Positions 51,301 to 64,000 of a stretch of 64,000 bases of DNA are shown here, piece after piece. Positions within the stretch are counted from its first letter, which is position 1, and each line of letters begins with the position of its first letter. Position numbers and translations under genes: made by a program. Below the pieces are notes generated by a model. The model saw nothing but the letters and a program-made list of their open reading frames with translations, had not been told where the DNA came from and ran no database searches. The DNA is from Serinus canaria (taxonomy: Eukaryota > Chordata > Aves > Passeriformes > Fringillidae): positions 44,577,180-44,641,179 of the forward strand of contig NC_066314.1 in the NCBI RefSeq assembly GCF_022539315.1. Direction: 5' to 3'.

Positions 51301-54300
51301 AAAGGATTCTGACTGAATTGTAAGTAAATATTTGAGCTGTTGTTCAGAGCAGGAGGATACAACATTGGCTTGATGGATATGGTGAACAAGACTGTGATTG
51401 AGATTCAGTGGTTGTTCTTAACAGAGACTGAAAGAACTCCAAGTGCAGCTAAGAGTAGCCTGTTTTTCTGCATTTCCATATCATTTCCTCTGGAAGCCTT
51501 ATGGTTTTTTCATTGCAGCTTGTCACTGTTTGAATGGTTTCTAAATCCCACCCAGGTCAGTTCTGATGCTAGATATCCCTGTTCCCACAGTTAGCAATCT
51601 GCAGATGATGTCTGCAGTCTGAAAAGAGAGAGCTTTTCAGCCAAACCCTGCTCCAAGGGAGAAGTGCACTGAAAATGATGAAAAGCACCCCGACAAGATA
51701 ATAAACCCCTTTTTTTTTTACCTATGCAGCACAGAAGGAGAGAGCAGGAGAAATCAAGGGTATTACTGGTGTCTTGTGTTCCTGTAGCAGAACTGATTTT
51801 GATAAGAGAAACTGTGGTTAGACTGCAAGAGAAGGGCAGATATCATCTGAAATTATACATGGGTTTTGCTGGCTGGTATTTTAAGAGCTTTCTGGTATAC
51901 ATCCAGGTACCTGAGGCTCTACCTAGTCAACTAAGGCATGCATGTGTAGTAAAAAGGGTTTTACAACTTCTCTCCCATTTGCAAAGCGCATAGAGAGCAG
52001 TGAAATGAGATGTGGTGATGAAAACTTGTTTCTACAGTGCTAAAGAACTTGAAATATATGCTCTGTTTTGATGGGGGTGGTGCACTTGGTGTGGAAATGG
52101 AAGATCCATGTCTGGCTGGACAGACAAGCAATGCATCTGCATAATGCCTTAAAATGGTGATGGGGGCAAGGAAGTGACAATATGGTGCAAAACCTTTGCT
52201 GAGCAAACAGAATAATGCCCTCAAAGGGAACACCCTCCCATCCAGCAGCACTGGTTGCATGTGACAGGTCTGTGAGTTGAAACAAAAGACCCCCCAACTT
52301 TATCTTTCTCTTTACCTTCTGGGTTAATTTTGCAACCAATTAACCCCCAGGCCGGTTTGCTGTGTGGTGCAGAAGCAGCTGTGCTGATAATGCTGAAATG
52401 TGCATGTGTGATTAGGTTGGGAGGTGGCCAGGGGAGATGGGACTCTGCTCCAGGGTGTTGGCACCAGTCATCCTCCCGTGTGTACTCCCAGCTGGCCTGA
52501 GGTCCACACAAGCAAAACAACATCAGCTTTTGTGCATGTATATTGCTTATGGCTTTCTAGGCTTCCACTTGGCTGCAGTATTTTAATTGCTGTAACTATG
52601 TTTGAGAGGGATATAAGCTTTTTTCTCCCAGAGTGTTACTCTGAATACAGATACTATTAGATAACTCTACCTTCTACCAGTAGTTTATTACTCTGTGGGA
52701 AATAAGCCAATAACTTGTGCTGATACAAGCATATTCTGTGGGTGCATCTGTGTTCATGTCCAATTTTGACCCTGGAGTATTAAAGACTGTGAATGTGTCA
52801 GGGCATTATCCTTTTATCTAGAAGTGACTGTCAGGCTGCCTCACACTGCTGGAACAACACCTTAACTGTATATGGGGGAAAGGCCTGTCCCCTGCACTGG
52901 CACAAGATGTGGGTGAGATCTGCTGGGGATGCTGTTTTCAGGGTGAGCCAAGTTCTGAGACACAGGTCAGCTGCGACTGGTAAGGAGGGTGCCATTGGTA
53001 TTATTTATGTATTTTCCATTGCCATGCTGCAAGGATGACCAATCCAAGTATGTTAGAAGTGCAACTGTTTTAAATACCACTGAGATGAACATCCTGGGGG
53101 GTGCTGTTGTATCAAAGACTGTTGCCATTCCCCAAAACTTATCAGAGAACCCCAGGAACCCTTATTTTTCAAGGCTTCTGTAACCTTCTACAGAGCAGCT
53201 GCCCTATAGCTGGTGTCTGCATCACCTCTGGTTCGCAGTTCACAGCCTGGAGACACTGCAGGCTTGGTACTGTGCTTAATGATCTGAAAGTCAGCATGCC
53301 CAGGACTGTCCTAAGATGTCCTTAAGATCCAGAAACACTCACATTTCTTTTCACAAAAGCAAAATGAGAGATCTTGGAGGCTGCGTGATTAGCCTGGAAA
53401 GCATTCATGTCCGACACTGTTTTCAGAGCAGAAATCAAAGGTAAAATCAGTAAAGGGTATTGTGAAAGGAAAAACAGCAGGGGTTGGGCTTCTGGAGGAT
53501 ACCAAAGCCACGTTCATGCTGGCTTGGATAAGTTATCGTAAGTGCCCCAAGTTCACTATCATGATGCTATTGAAATCTACTGGATAACACTGTCACATTT
53601 TTTAGAAAAATTAAAATAGGGAGTGAATCAAATTTAATCCAGTGACTTTAGGACAAATGATAGTAAAAATAAAATACAGAATTCTCATTCACATGGCTCT
53701 TTCTTCTAAAATTTGTCTTTAAAAAATAACAAGAAAATGAAGCACTTTCCACTGTTTTTTAGAATAAAGGTCCTTGCAATTAATTACTTTGCTGACTAAT
53801 GGTGCCTTTTCCATGGGTTTTTATTTTCTTGAGACAGAGTTGTTTTTTGTAGCAAATATTTTTAATGCAAGGAATTTGAAGTGTACTGGTAAACCACGGT
53901 TTTGCTATTGTATTGCATCAGCACTGGGAAATTATATTGGATGGGTGATAGAAAACATATTTGAAGACAAGCAATAATGCCAGTAAAGGAACTAAAGCTT
54001 TAAGCTGTTAAGGACATTTCTCTTGACTGCCTGATAAAGAGTAAAAGGTGGAAATTGGAAGCTCCACAAGTCATCAGCTAGAATTATCTTTCTGGAGATC
54101 CAGGAGAAAATAGAAGTCAGTGGGTAAGACCATTTTTAAGGGAAGTGAACAGTAAAAGCTAACTCAATAGGCTATTTTTCTTGTTGGTATAAGTGTTTTC
54201 TTCTAGAAGAGTTTTATTTCATCCTTTCTTCTTCCTGATTTTTCTCCTGATTGAACAGGTATTGTTCAAGGGGCAAATGAGAATAAATTAGTCTTTTTCT

Positions 54301-57300
54301 TTGATGATGGTTATCTTCACTTGACGATCATTTGTGTGTAGCAGGAATATAGATGTCCTCAAATACTATACTCTTAAATCAATAAAAAGAATAAGGAAGA
54401 GCCTTAAAGCAGACAGCCAACATGGCTGGAGAATTGGTGGCAAGTATAACCCTTACCTCACTGTAATCACTGCAAATTTTTTGATAATATATTGTTTAAT
54501 CAACATATTTCATCACTCTGTCACAGTAGTCAAGGATTTCAGGGATGGAATTTTTCTAAGGGGGAACCAATGGCTTCTGGTATTTTGCTTACACAGAGTG
54601 GAAGGGCTGTGATGTTGAACACTGGAGGTAATTTCAGTGAGAACCTTGGGTGGAGCTGGGTTACGGAGAGCAGATGAATGGAGGCTGATGCAGTGTCCTG
54701 CTGGAGCGGGAGAGTTGCCTCTCCTGCTCAGCTTTGGGACTTCCATATCAGTACCAAAAGTGCAGACACAAAGAAGGATATAAGCAAATTCTGAATGACT
54801 TGACCTTTCTGAAGATACTGTATATGTGACTTTTACCCTTTTCATTGTTACCATCCAGTAGCCTTCCCTTATAAAAGAGGAGGGAAAAAAATCTAGGACA
54901 AAACAAATAAGCTCTGAATTAATTAATGTGAGTATGACAAGTTACAGGATGATCTCCTGGGAGCCAGGCAGAGATATGGCTGGGATTTTGAAGTGTCTTG
55001 CTTGCACATAAAGAATGACATTTCTGCACAGTCCTCATCATTGCAAATGATGAACTTTGTATCCAAGCTTAATGAGACTCTATGGCTTTTGTGATTGTTC
55101 ATTGGTTAGTTTGGGGTTTTTTTAACAGAAAAAGCAGGTGGCAATTATAGAAGAGAGAAAGAAGCAACAAGGAAAATAAAGTCAGAACCAAGCTATTTGC
55201 AGCAAGCAAAAGTACATTGACAGAGGTTTCCTCTGACAGAAAGCCAGAGCTTAGGGTTTCTTGACATCCAGAATTTCTTTCTGAGCATTTGGACTGAAAA
55301 CAGGCCTAGCGTGTGTAGCATGACAGACTCCAGACTAAAACTTTATCTAGTGCAGTAGGATGTCAGAACTCAACTAAATTCTTGTAAATTTTTCCCAGTT
55401 TATTAACACTATTCAGTATTTTGTAAAAATGGAAACCCAGTGGAAACCCAGTTAGTAAAAGCAGACAGCACTGAAAACATATATAATATAAGGAAATATC
55501 CTATAAATTGTAGCATGGGACAGTGAAAGGTGATGTAGGTAAACTCCTGGGAAATGCAACATGCAGCAGTACAAGAGAGGCACCCATGAAGTTGGATAAT
55601 CCACTTTCCATATAGTACCCCACATATATGAGAATCAAAGGGAGAACACAATTGCTTGTGGCAGTATAAAGGGGGGGAATGCTGTGGAATAGGAAGCTTG
55701 AAAATTCTGGCTGATTCTTTTAAATGCTGATTCTAGCAGCAGTACCAGATGAGGGGATGACCTTTTAATTAGAAGCATAGCATCACTGTTCTATGGGCCA
55801 CTTACTTGCAAACAGACACTTTGCACTACAGAATAGAGTACAGGATCCTGTACAGTATTTCCCTTTATTTTTTCAGTGATTAATTCTGAGAGCTGGGATG
55901 ATTTATACCTGAGGTTTTCTCTGATGCTGAATCAATTTTCTGTTGCTCATATTTTATTGTTCTAGTTATTGGTTCTGAATAACCTCTGAAAGCTTACTGC
56001 CATATATGAAACTGTTCCTTCATTAGTGTCTGACAATCCACAGGGACATTTTCATGGAAACTTCTACATCTTGACCTCTAAATTTTCTAGTATTTGAACA
56101 ACCTTACTGTGAGCAAAAAATCTCCTCTACTACGGAGGGGGGGAATTATTTATTTGTACAGTCATCAGTGAGTGTACCCCTAAGCTATAATAAAACTGTT
56201 GAAACCAAGTGTTCAGTAACTTCCCATCTAGAAACATTTTCTCAACCTTTCTCCTTATAGTATTCTGTGGTTTGAATTATCATTTGTTAAATATATTATG
56301 ACATACTATTTACCACAGACGATGGCTTTGAGACCTTGGTATGCCTATGTCCCCTAGGAATTTCATAAATAAATCACTGAAAACTAGACACATAATTCCA
56401 TCCCTCTTGCTTCACTTTGTGTCTTCTGAATGATATCTGCTTTGACTAGGATGAGACCAGGTTTATTAATGTTGCTTTGTCACCTGCTAAGGGATGTCAT
56501 GTGATGAAGCAGGATTTGGACTCTGCTTCTTCTTAACATGTGTGGCTTGTAGACCATAAAGCTGTTATCCCAGATGGGGGAGAGGAGGAAGGAAAAAAAA
56601 GTGGGGGGGGAAGGTACTTATTATTCAAGACACTTGAACAGATTGAGGATTCTTGGTTCATCTGAAAACCTCAACTGAACTCTCCCCAAACAAGAAAAGG
56701 AATGAAATGCTGCTTGACTACGGGGTTTTTTGCACTGTATTTTGACATTGATTTGAACTGAAATTTCATTTTAACCAAGAGTCAACATCTTTAATATTCA
56801 AATTTCTTTGGTGGCTTAGGTCTGTACACTCAAGGATTTGCTGATAAAGCAGCAGTATTTTTTAAAAGTTGGTGGTTTTACTTGAATGCTTGCAGAAAGT
56901 AAATCTGAGAGAATTGGTCTATTACTGAATGCGCATTGATGCTGAGTTAGTGAGAGATTCAGATGGACACCACTTCTCATTGAAGACACCTTATACTGAC
57001 TCATGCAGGCTTTTCAAAAGAAAAACAAAAAAATTGTCTCATTCTGAGCAGCTTGGTTCATATCTTACTGCTTCTCCTTCAGGCATCACTTATTTAATAA
57101 TGCAGCCTTATCATACAACACATATAAGCATATATCTAATTGAACCTTAATTGTTGATTTGGCGTGACACTGCATATGGAGAGGCCCAAAGGATGTGGGT
57201 TTAAGTCCTTTTGCTGGAGTACATGTGAACTCAAAACAAGTAAGGCTCAGAACAAATGTGTGTGCTTACTGGCCTGCCACACTGGAACCAATTGCTGTCA

Positions 57301-57400
57301 CACTGTCCTGTAAAGTGCATTCCCTGTTCTGATTCTGGGTGAATTCAATATGATGCCATTTGTACAGTTTTTTTTCATATTCGTTTTGTGAGCAGAAGAA
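48365..57400. other. Long unique AT-rich non-coding block
   Basis: No gene, CR1 or LTR recognised over 9 kb. 48,540-48,910 is extremely AT-rich. 49,200-49,800 is an AT-rich but complex block with an octamer-like ATGCAAAT (49,207) and many TAAT/CAATCA-type cores, which would suit a conserved developmental enhancer; this is unproven. An 11-bp direct duplication TGGAAACCCAG is at 55,430-55,451. Confidence 0.45.
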
Positions 57401-57466
57401 AGATTTGTAATCTGAGTTGCCTTTTTTGTCCTCAGATTTTTAATCTGAGTTGCCTATTTTGACCTC
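57401..57466. repeat. Tandem duplication, 2 x 33 bp, diverged
   Basis: Both copies (57,401-57,433 and 57,434-57,466) share TAATCTGAGTTGCCT and end in a TTTTG(T/A)CCTC. Four substitutions separate them. Confidence 0.88.
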
Positions 57467-57590
57467 CATTAAATAACCAGACACTTATAAACCTGATTAG
57501 ATGTCATATTTACTTTGTAATAATAATTAGATGACATTCTTACCTTCCAGAATTATTTTTTAATCATGCATCATTCTCTTGGACCTCTTT

Positions 57591-57637
57591 GTCCATATAT
57601 ATATATGTAGTCTCTACTGGTATTCATATATATGGAC
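57591..57637. repeat. AT-rich inverted repeat (13-bp arms, about 17-nt spacer)
   Basis: The left arm GTCCATATATATATATG (57,591-57,607) pairs with CATATATATGGAC (57,625-57,637), allowing slippage in the TA run. The GTCC/GGAC outer pairs make it more than a plain TA repeat. Confidence 0.8.
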
Positions 57638-60096
57638 TTCATATACACTGAATTAGAAATTTTTAAGTTGTTCTAATTCTTGTTACATAATTTTTTTTAT
57701 TATTTTTCACCTGCAAATTGAAAAACTTCTTCTTGTAAATCAGCTTGTTGCTGTTCCAATGCAATCAGTTTTGTCATTTTATGTATTTCAGCAGAAGGCT
57801 TACCAATGTTCTTTGGGCTGCAATGTACTGAGATCAGCCATCCATTTATTAAATGCCCTCCTGGCATTTAAAAGCAATATCCATTCTGCAAGAGCAACAA
57901 TGTGTGAAAACCTGTAGGAAGTAACATAAATAATGGTTTATCCAGTTGAAACGTGGAGCCAGTGGTTTGTAAATGGCACAGGTGTAATTCACATGCTGCA
58001 ATTTGGACGCTACTCTGTCATAAAACCATCTGACTTTTGCCATGCCTAAGACATATCACGCAGTGTATCACCTACTTCATACTCTGTAGCTTATTTTTGG
58101 TGATGTCTGAGAAACTAATTACTAGATCTAGTGGCTTCATGAAATTAAATAAATTCTGAAGCTGAAGTAGAATATATTTATTGCATCTTCCTCTGTCTTG
58201 GGCCTTCTTAAGTTGCCTCTCAAATAGTGAATATCCTATTTATTCTTAATTACACATAGGTGATGTGTACTTGCATTAACCTTTGCTTATTCTGCCATTT
58301 GCAGAAGTAAATTAGTGGCACTGAGACTATAACCTCTTTTAAACAGTGTAGCCAACTGATCTGCTATAACCACACAGTAAAAAGCTGGAAAAGGTGTTTA
58401 TGGAAACTTGATGAGATTTCAAACCTAACAGCAGAGAATTAAGGGGTTTTTTTTTTGTGCTTTGGAATAATTTGTCTTGTAATTTAGCTTTAATTCACAT
58501 TTTCACAATTAATTAAACATCAACCTAATCATTATACACATAAAGCATTTAAATTGATGTATGAAGAATGATGGGGAATGAATAATGCTTTGAAGATCCA
58601 TTTCAAATTAGTTGTTTGATTAATGAATATTCCACAAGGGCATTTGTGTGATGACCTCTGTTGATGACTTAAGGAAAGGCATGCCTGTTTAGATAATGAG
58701 AAGACAAAGTGAGTGAGAGTTATCTGTCTGAATAAGCAGCATAGAATTATGAGGATTAATCTATACGAAGCATATTACTCTTTTGCAGTGCTTGTAAGAG
58801 ATAACATAGAAGTGTAAGTTCAGTAAATAAGTTTGGCATTTGAAGATGCTGCTTAGTGATAAAATGTGCTGACTGTACACATATCTTGTCTTTCTCTGGA
58901 TATGGAGGACCATAGTGGAAGTCTGTTCCTCTTCCAAGCCCGTTATGATCCTTCACAGCACCTGACATTGATTTCTTGGGTGAAAAAGAAGTCAAATGTT
59001 TCACACTGCAGTTCATTCGCTTCTCATTGTGTCTATAATTAGCAAGATGAATAGTAAATGGTTCACATGGTAACCTTACCTAACAGATTTGATTTCCAGC
59101 TCTTATATTTAAGCAGTGTACAAAATGTATGTACAAAAGTAATAGTGATCTTATATCTTATCAGGGAATATTGGGTAATCAAAAGAAAGATGGAAAACTT
59201 CCCATGCACTGGCTGATCTAGACAGAGACAGTGCAGGTTTCAGATACCCTCTCTCACCTTTTTCCATTCCTCTGAGTCCCTTTATTCCAATCTTTTTCTC
59301 CTCTTAGTTTCAGTGTCAGCGAAGCTGAAACAAAATTCTAACATTCCCTCTTAATCCAGAAAGTCAAGGACCAGCCAGATTTTCTTTTGCTTTCCCCAGA
59401 AGAAGAGACAAGAGGAGCACAGCGTAGCATAGCTCTCTATCTCTGCTGGGTAAGATATTTCAAATTTGCTATCAAATGTAACTCTTTTTCCAGATCCTGT
59501 GTGATTTCAAGGATTTCTGCAAAATCTGGATATGCTGTGTCCTGGATACAGGAAGATCAAGTGTTCCCATTTCCCCAGCTCACATACCATTAAAAATAAT
59601 TAGAAGGTAAATTAAAGCAGACTTGAAGTAAGGGCTAATGCAGTGAAAATGGTGAAATAAATTTTGAATTAGAGAATATCAGCACACAGCTGTCAATCAC
59701 AGTGTTTACACAAGAGAAATCAGAATCATGCCCACTGTTATATGTTCCAATATGCTCCTTTGGAAAGGCACTTTTTAAAGCACATTACAAGGCCACAAAT
59801 AGTAGGACTTAAAATATAGAATGCCTTTGCATCCATCAATGGATAATCATGATTTGAAGTTTATATCTCTAAAAGTGATCTCTTTGAGATTTGTCATTAT
59901 TTTTTGCTATATTTTTAAATTTTTTGCTGCTGATAAAATTCTCTTTCTTGTGATTGCAATGAATGAGTGAGAATGACAGAAAAACTTATTTATTAATAAG
60001 TTCTTTTTATGTAACACTTTGAATCAGCAGGTGCAGATGAACCTGAACTTGCACAGAACATTAAGCTGTGATCAGGGAAAACTTTAAAAATAAAAA
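57638..60096. other. Unique AT-rich non-coding sequence
   Basis: No gene or repeat recognised. 58,480-58,720 is very AT-rich with homeodomain-type cores. Confidence 0.45.
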
Positions 60097-60182
60097 GTTG
60101 ACCCTGCTCACAGTCTGGGAGTTGGAAAACTAGATGATCTTTCAGGTGCCTTTCAACCCAGGCTATTCTGTGACTCTATGAT
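60097..60182 (+). mobile_element. CR1 LINE 3' terminus, short fragment
   Basis: GGAAAACTAGATGATCTTTC, then AGGTGCCTTTCAACCCAGG and CTATTCTGTGACTCTATGAT, match the CR1 3' end. Only about 85 bp can be recognised; the left boundary is approximate. Confidence 0.8.
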
Positions 60183-61077
60183 GAAAATTTAGAAAGTTGC
60201 TGCATTGTGGAAGTTAGAAAAGCTACCTGCAGTGAGAAGCTAGGAGGTAGATACGTTTGGCAAGGGCAATTTCTTTATTTGTGCATAATGCCTAACAACT
60301 CCATCTAGTGTAGTGTATAGCCTCTCATGTGGTATTGATTACATTAAAATTAATCACTATTTTTATAAAATATCTTTAAAATCTTCTTACAATTATCTCA
60401 TTTCCAATGATCCATGAAGCCTAAGGAAAAAAATATCCTAGGGAAGAAACAAGGACTATTCAGCTGGTGCAACCAGTGTCCTCCAGGAACTCCACTGCTC
60501 AGGGATTTGTTTGCATTATGTACTTGTCTTTGCTTGTGGTATAGTTGAAGTGAAAAGAAGGCAATTGTTTATCTTATCTTGTGCACAAGCAGTGCTGGAG
60601 CATATGTGAGTGTGCATGCACAGATTCAAAGCTAGCACCAGAACAGAGGAACTACCATTTAACCAGAGATTCTTCTAAAATTGTAACACATACCCCCAAA
60701 CCACTAAATGCTTTATATACCCATGATAGAAGATCAATTGAAAGATCAATTGGAAGTTTTCAGCTGACTGCCCTGTGCAAATTGTCCTCCCAGGACAGAG
60801 CTCCAGTGGGAGTGGTCAGAGAAACTCACGTCCCCTCAGCCAGCAGCCAGAGTAACAGCAGGCTGGCATTAATATGCCTTCACTAAAGGGTGAAACTCTC
60901 TGCAGTTTCTTTACCACCTGTGTATCTAATTTTTTTTTCCCATTCAAACTTCTACTCATTAGTGTCCTGGAAAGAAATAGCCTTTCTGTGAAAATGAAAT
61001 GTTGAAACTCTGCTTCTAAGTGTATACTGTTCCACCCTTACATTTTCTGTGTTGAAAACTGGTTGTTACATCTGCAG
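60183..61077. other. Unique non-coding sequence
   Basis: No gene or repeat recognised. A short AGATCAATTG direct repeat lies near 60,730-60,750. Confidence 0.5.
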
Positions 61078-61158
61078 CTGAACCCTTCAAATCCTGAGTT
61101 TATTGAAAGAAAAGGGAACAATTTGGAAACTGTGCTGGAAAGAAGAAAATCCCGAGAG
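61078..61158 (+). other. Candidate coding exon, 81 bp, plus strand (unproven)
   Basis: The acceptor is TTGTTACATCTGCAG (61,063-61,077) and the donor is GAG|GTAAGTATT (61,159), which is close to the ideal consensus. Exactly one frame is open across all 27 codons: LNPSNPEFIERKGNN, then LETVLERRKSRE, starting and ending on codon boundaries. It is the best isolated exon-like interval in the window because of its donor. I do not recognise the protein, and no neighbouring exon could be linked to it with confidence. Confidence 0.33.
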
Positions 61159-64000
61159 GTAAGTATTCAATGGTAAGGTATCCAGCCGTGCAAGGCTGTT
61201 TGGAGGGGAGAACTGCTGCCTTTATTCTTGAATGGCACAATTCAGAGAGCTTTTAGAGCAATGAAATCGCACCTTTGGCAATCACGGAGAATGATTTCTG
61301 CACAGAAGTCTTGCAATGTAAAAGTATGTGCAGTGGACCTTGAGTTTGTTTACCTGGTCCACCTTGAGGGATCTGGGCTGTTGTTTATGCATCACTGTCA
61401 TGGTCTCCAAATTTATCCAGAGAAGCCATTCATTTCCAAAGAACCAGGTGGTTTAACACCTGCCTGGAGGGCCAGATATTTTCTCTTTCTGCACTTTGAA
61501 GGGCCAGATATAATCTACTTCTGTACTTTACAGGCCCTGGTACAAAGAGATTTCTATCTTACCATGCAGGTGGATTCCTAAATTCTTACCCCAACTTCCC
61601 CTGCATTTTCAGGTTTAACCAAAGATAGTATATCAAAATGAAATTCAGTGAAGTGATGGCTTTATTTTGCCTTATCTCGTTTAGAAAATGGTGTGAACCA
61701 TGAGGTATGAGGTCTGTCAGGTATCTGTCTCAAAAGAGAATGAACTGCAGCTCCCGTGAATCACTGTGGCAGCTTGAGGAAAGATTAATGTTGAACCGTA
61801 CTGAGACAAGATATTTTAATTGTATTTAGGAAACTAAATTAGCCCTGCATGGATCAGTCCAACCTAAGCCAATCTGTTTCATTTTCATTTTGCACATCAG
61901 AAATTGAAACACGGCAGAAAAATTCAGTTCTCACAAATTTGCTTTCTATTAAAAGTCTTACCCCCAAATTCTCTATTAAATTCTCAACTGACATGTAATA
62001 TTTACTTTTTCCTGCTCATGGCTGAAAGCCAACTTCCTCCAAGGTTACTGTTTGCAAAATCCTTTTGCTGCACAGAAGGCATGCAAAGATCAAAGCTCTC
62101 CCTGAACTGCCTGGTTTAATCAGGGAAAGGTGCTTCTTCAGCTCATCAAAACATACACTCTAAAACCAGGCAAACATCTCAGAATAAACAATGTATAATG
62201 ATTTCACTCAAAGGGGCAGGTTTGGGGTTGTAGCCATTCTGCCATGAACATGGACAGCTTTAGTCAGCTTGGACAGTGAGCTAATTGTCCTTGCTCCTGT
62301 CTGCAGTAAAATGAGCCATTTTGCACAATCACAAGCCAGCAAATTCAGCAGCAGGAAGGGAGAGAGAGAGGGCATTGTGGAGTTGTTTCACAAGGACCAG
62401 TAGCTACTGCTTGCTGGTGAGAGCCATTCCAGACCTTATGCTTGTAATTGGCACTCTAAGATGCTTTTGCTTTTTATGTTTCCAAGTGAGCCATTCAGCT
62501 AACGTTAATTTCATTCAATGGCAATAAAGGTGAAATCTCTCTAAAAATAATTCTCTTCTTTTGCACTGGGATATGATCCCTAAGTAAACAGACTTTAATT
62601 AATGGCAGAGAGCATCCCTTCAGCCAGCAACCCTCCCTTGCTCTGTGCAGCTAAACCCATGGCGCTTTAAAAACGACTCCTTAGACGCAGCATCCGAGCC
62701 TTTCATCCTCGCGCCCAGCACCCCTCTCTGCAGCAAGATGCAATGGCTTTGAGTGATGTGATACAAAAATAGCACCTCAGCAGCTGGAGCCAGCCAGCCT
62801 GCTGGGCTGTCGGAAAGGAGAAAATGTTTCAGTTTGTGTTGTGGAGGTTCAGACAGTGGTGGTATTTCCATGAGTTTTAAAAAGCCTCATCTTTTTTTGT
62901 GTCCATATTGAGAGGTGATAGTCTACAGCAAACATGGTATGCCTATCATTGTCAGCTTTGTCTAGGAGTTATTCTCACCAGAAGTCAGGGCATAAAAATG
63001 TTTTGATGACTCATGGGTTAGGTGAAAGGGTGTTGTACTTCTCATAAGCTGTCGATTGTCTCTGTCTTGCTTTGGTGCTGTGGGGACTGATAAGCCACCA
63101 AAAGGGTCATTTTAGACCTCACAATTTTTTAGCAGCAACTTGCTCTTGCCCTAAGGTATCCCACTTCATCTTTACCTCCACAGCATGTCTGAAAGTTAGG
63201 TAGTGGAGACATTGATGTTTCTGAGCATTTTCTCGCTCCTTGTGGCTATTTCGAGTTGGCTCTCTGTGCTGGTTATAAGTCTAAAGTGACGAGTGGCTGC
63301 CTGCTAGAGCACTGCTTAGTACATGCAACTTACCAAGTGTTCCTGGCAGGATCCTCTGTGCCCACACTGAAGGGACCAAGTCATGCAGGCTCCCTTCTGC
63401 CATGGAGGGCCCATGTAATGCAAGGGAAAGTGCTTTGGGAAGGATGTTTCATTCATGGAGGCTTCAACACCTTTCTTCCGTTCCCTCTGCAAGGGCATCT
63501 CATTGACAACCTGCATGTGCTACCTGCTGGTGAGATTGATCTTTGCCCTGTGTCAGAAGGATGTTTAATGATCATTCAGGTTAATTTTCAAATGTCCTTG
63601 TGATATCTTTCAGAGAGGAAGATGAATGGTGGGTTTGCTATATTTAACTGGATTTTGTGAGAGATTTGTTTTGCTGGTGGATCAAGGCAGTGAAGAAATG
63701 TTTGCCAGCAGCTGTGACCTCACTGATGCTGCTGACCAGGCAGAAGGATGGTTGCTTCTGGTGACTTGCCTGAGCACATGCTAGAGCTTCTCCCTCTGCA
63801 AAAAGCAGCAGAGATGCGAGTGCTAAGTGGAGCTTTGCACATTGAGGAGTTGCTTGTTGAGAAACAAAAGGAAAGAGACAGAACATCACTTTAGAGAGAG
63901 AAGGATAAAAATCAAGTAGGTGACAGGCAGGGTGCTGTGGGCACAGTGCCCCAAACAGCTCCCTGGTGGGCACATCAGCACAAGCAGCAGCTGCCCTTGC
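61159..64000. other. Unique non-coding sequence
   Basis: A diverged 2 x 32-bp tandem repeat starting GGGCCAGATAT lies at 61,469-61,532. A small CpG cluster lies at about 62,660-62,715 but is too short to call a promoter. No CR1 or LTR ends and no recognisable gene reach the right edge. Confidence 0.45.
61469..61532. repeat. Tandem duplication, 2 x 32 bp, diverged
   Basis: Copy 1 (61,469-61,500) and copy 2 (61,501-61,532) both begin GGGCCAGATAT and share CTTTCTGCACTTT / CTTCTGTACTTT. Several substitutions separate them. Confidence 0.8.

Noticed and set aside
1..64000. tRNA, rRNA or known microRNA genes
   Set aside because: I looked for conserved tRNA boxes and familiar microRNA seeds and stems by eye and found none; a covariance-model scan would be the proper test.

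Overview
This window looks like nuclear DNA of a bird, probably a neoavian such as a songbird. The evidence is five CR1 LINE fragments (the dominant bird retrotransposon, with the characteristic repeated ATTCTATGATTCTATGA-type 3' end) and one LTR whose two ends and 3' half match an ERVL-type LTR that I know from songbird-type genomes. The DNA is mostly AT-rich with few CpGs, has short simple repeats, and carries no bacterial, plasmid or phage features. No complete protein-coding gene is visible. It reads as intergenic or long-intron sequence on a gene-poor chromosome segment.

Layout. (1) 1-2,600: the only unmistakable protein homology. Two adjacent exons of an axonemal dynein heavy chain (linker / N-terminal region) keep their splice sites but are broken by two frameshifts, so I call this an unprocessed pseudogene fragment. 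(2) 2,600-26,600: long repeat-poor AT-rich sequence with short tandem duplications (a nearly perfect 68-bp one at 5,960), a perfect 17-bp stem hairpin at 20,017, and exon-like intervals at 16,315 (+) and 13,764 (-) that remain unproven. (3) 26,655-28,176: a repeat cluster. A CR1 3' end is followed 20 bp later by an 846-bp solo ERVL-type LTR, which itself contains a CR1 3' end. (4) 28,177-41,570: mostly unique sequence with an inverse-strand CR1 at 34,836 and an exon-like interval at 39,084. (5) 41,571-42,212: a CpG-rich block that looks like a second solo LTR and contains the longest open frame of the window (not a gene). (6) 42,213-64,000: one longer and one short CR1 end (43,565 and 60,097), a 90-bp CATC-type microsatellite at 48,275, AT-rich blocks that could be conserved regulatory DNA, a hairpin at 57,591 and an exon-like interval with a strong donor at 61,078.

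No gene cooperation can be described. The exon-like intervals are short enough that open frames between AG and GT can arise by chance. They are given as low-confidence leads that need RNA or cross-species evidence. I found no system that I would call a new biological mechanism. The most informative items are the dynein relic, the 17-bp hairpin and the nested CR1/LTR.
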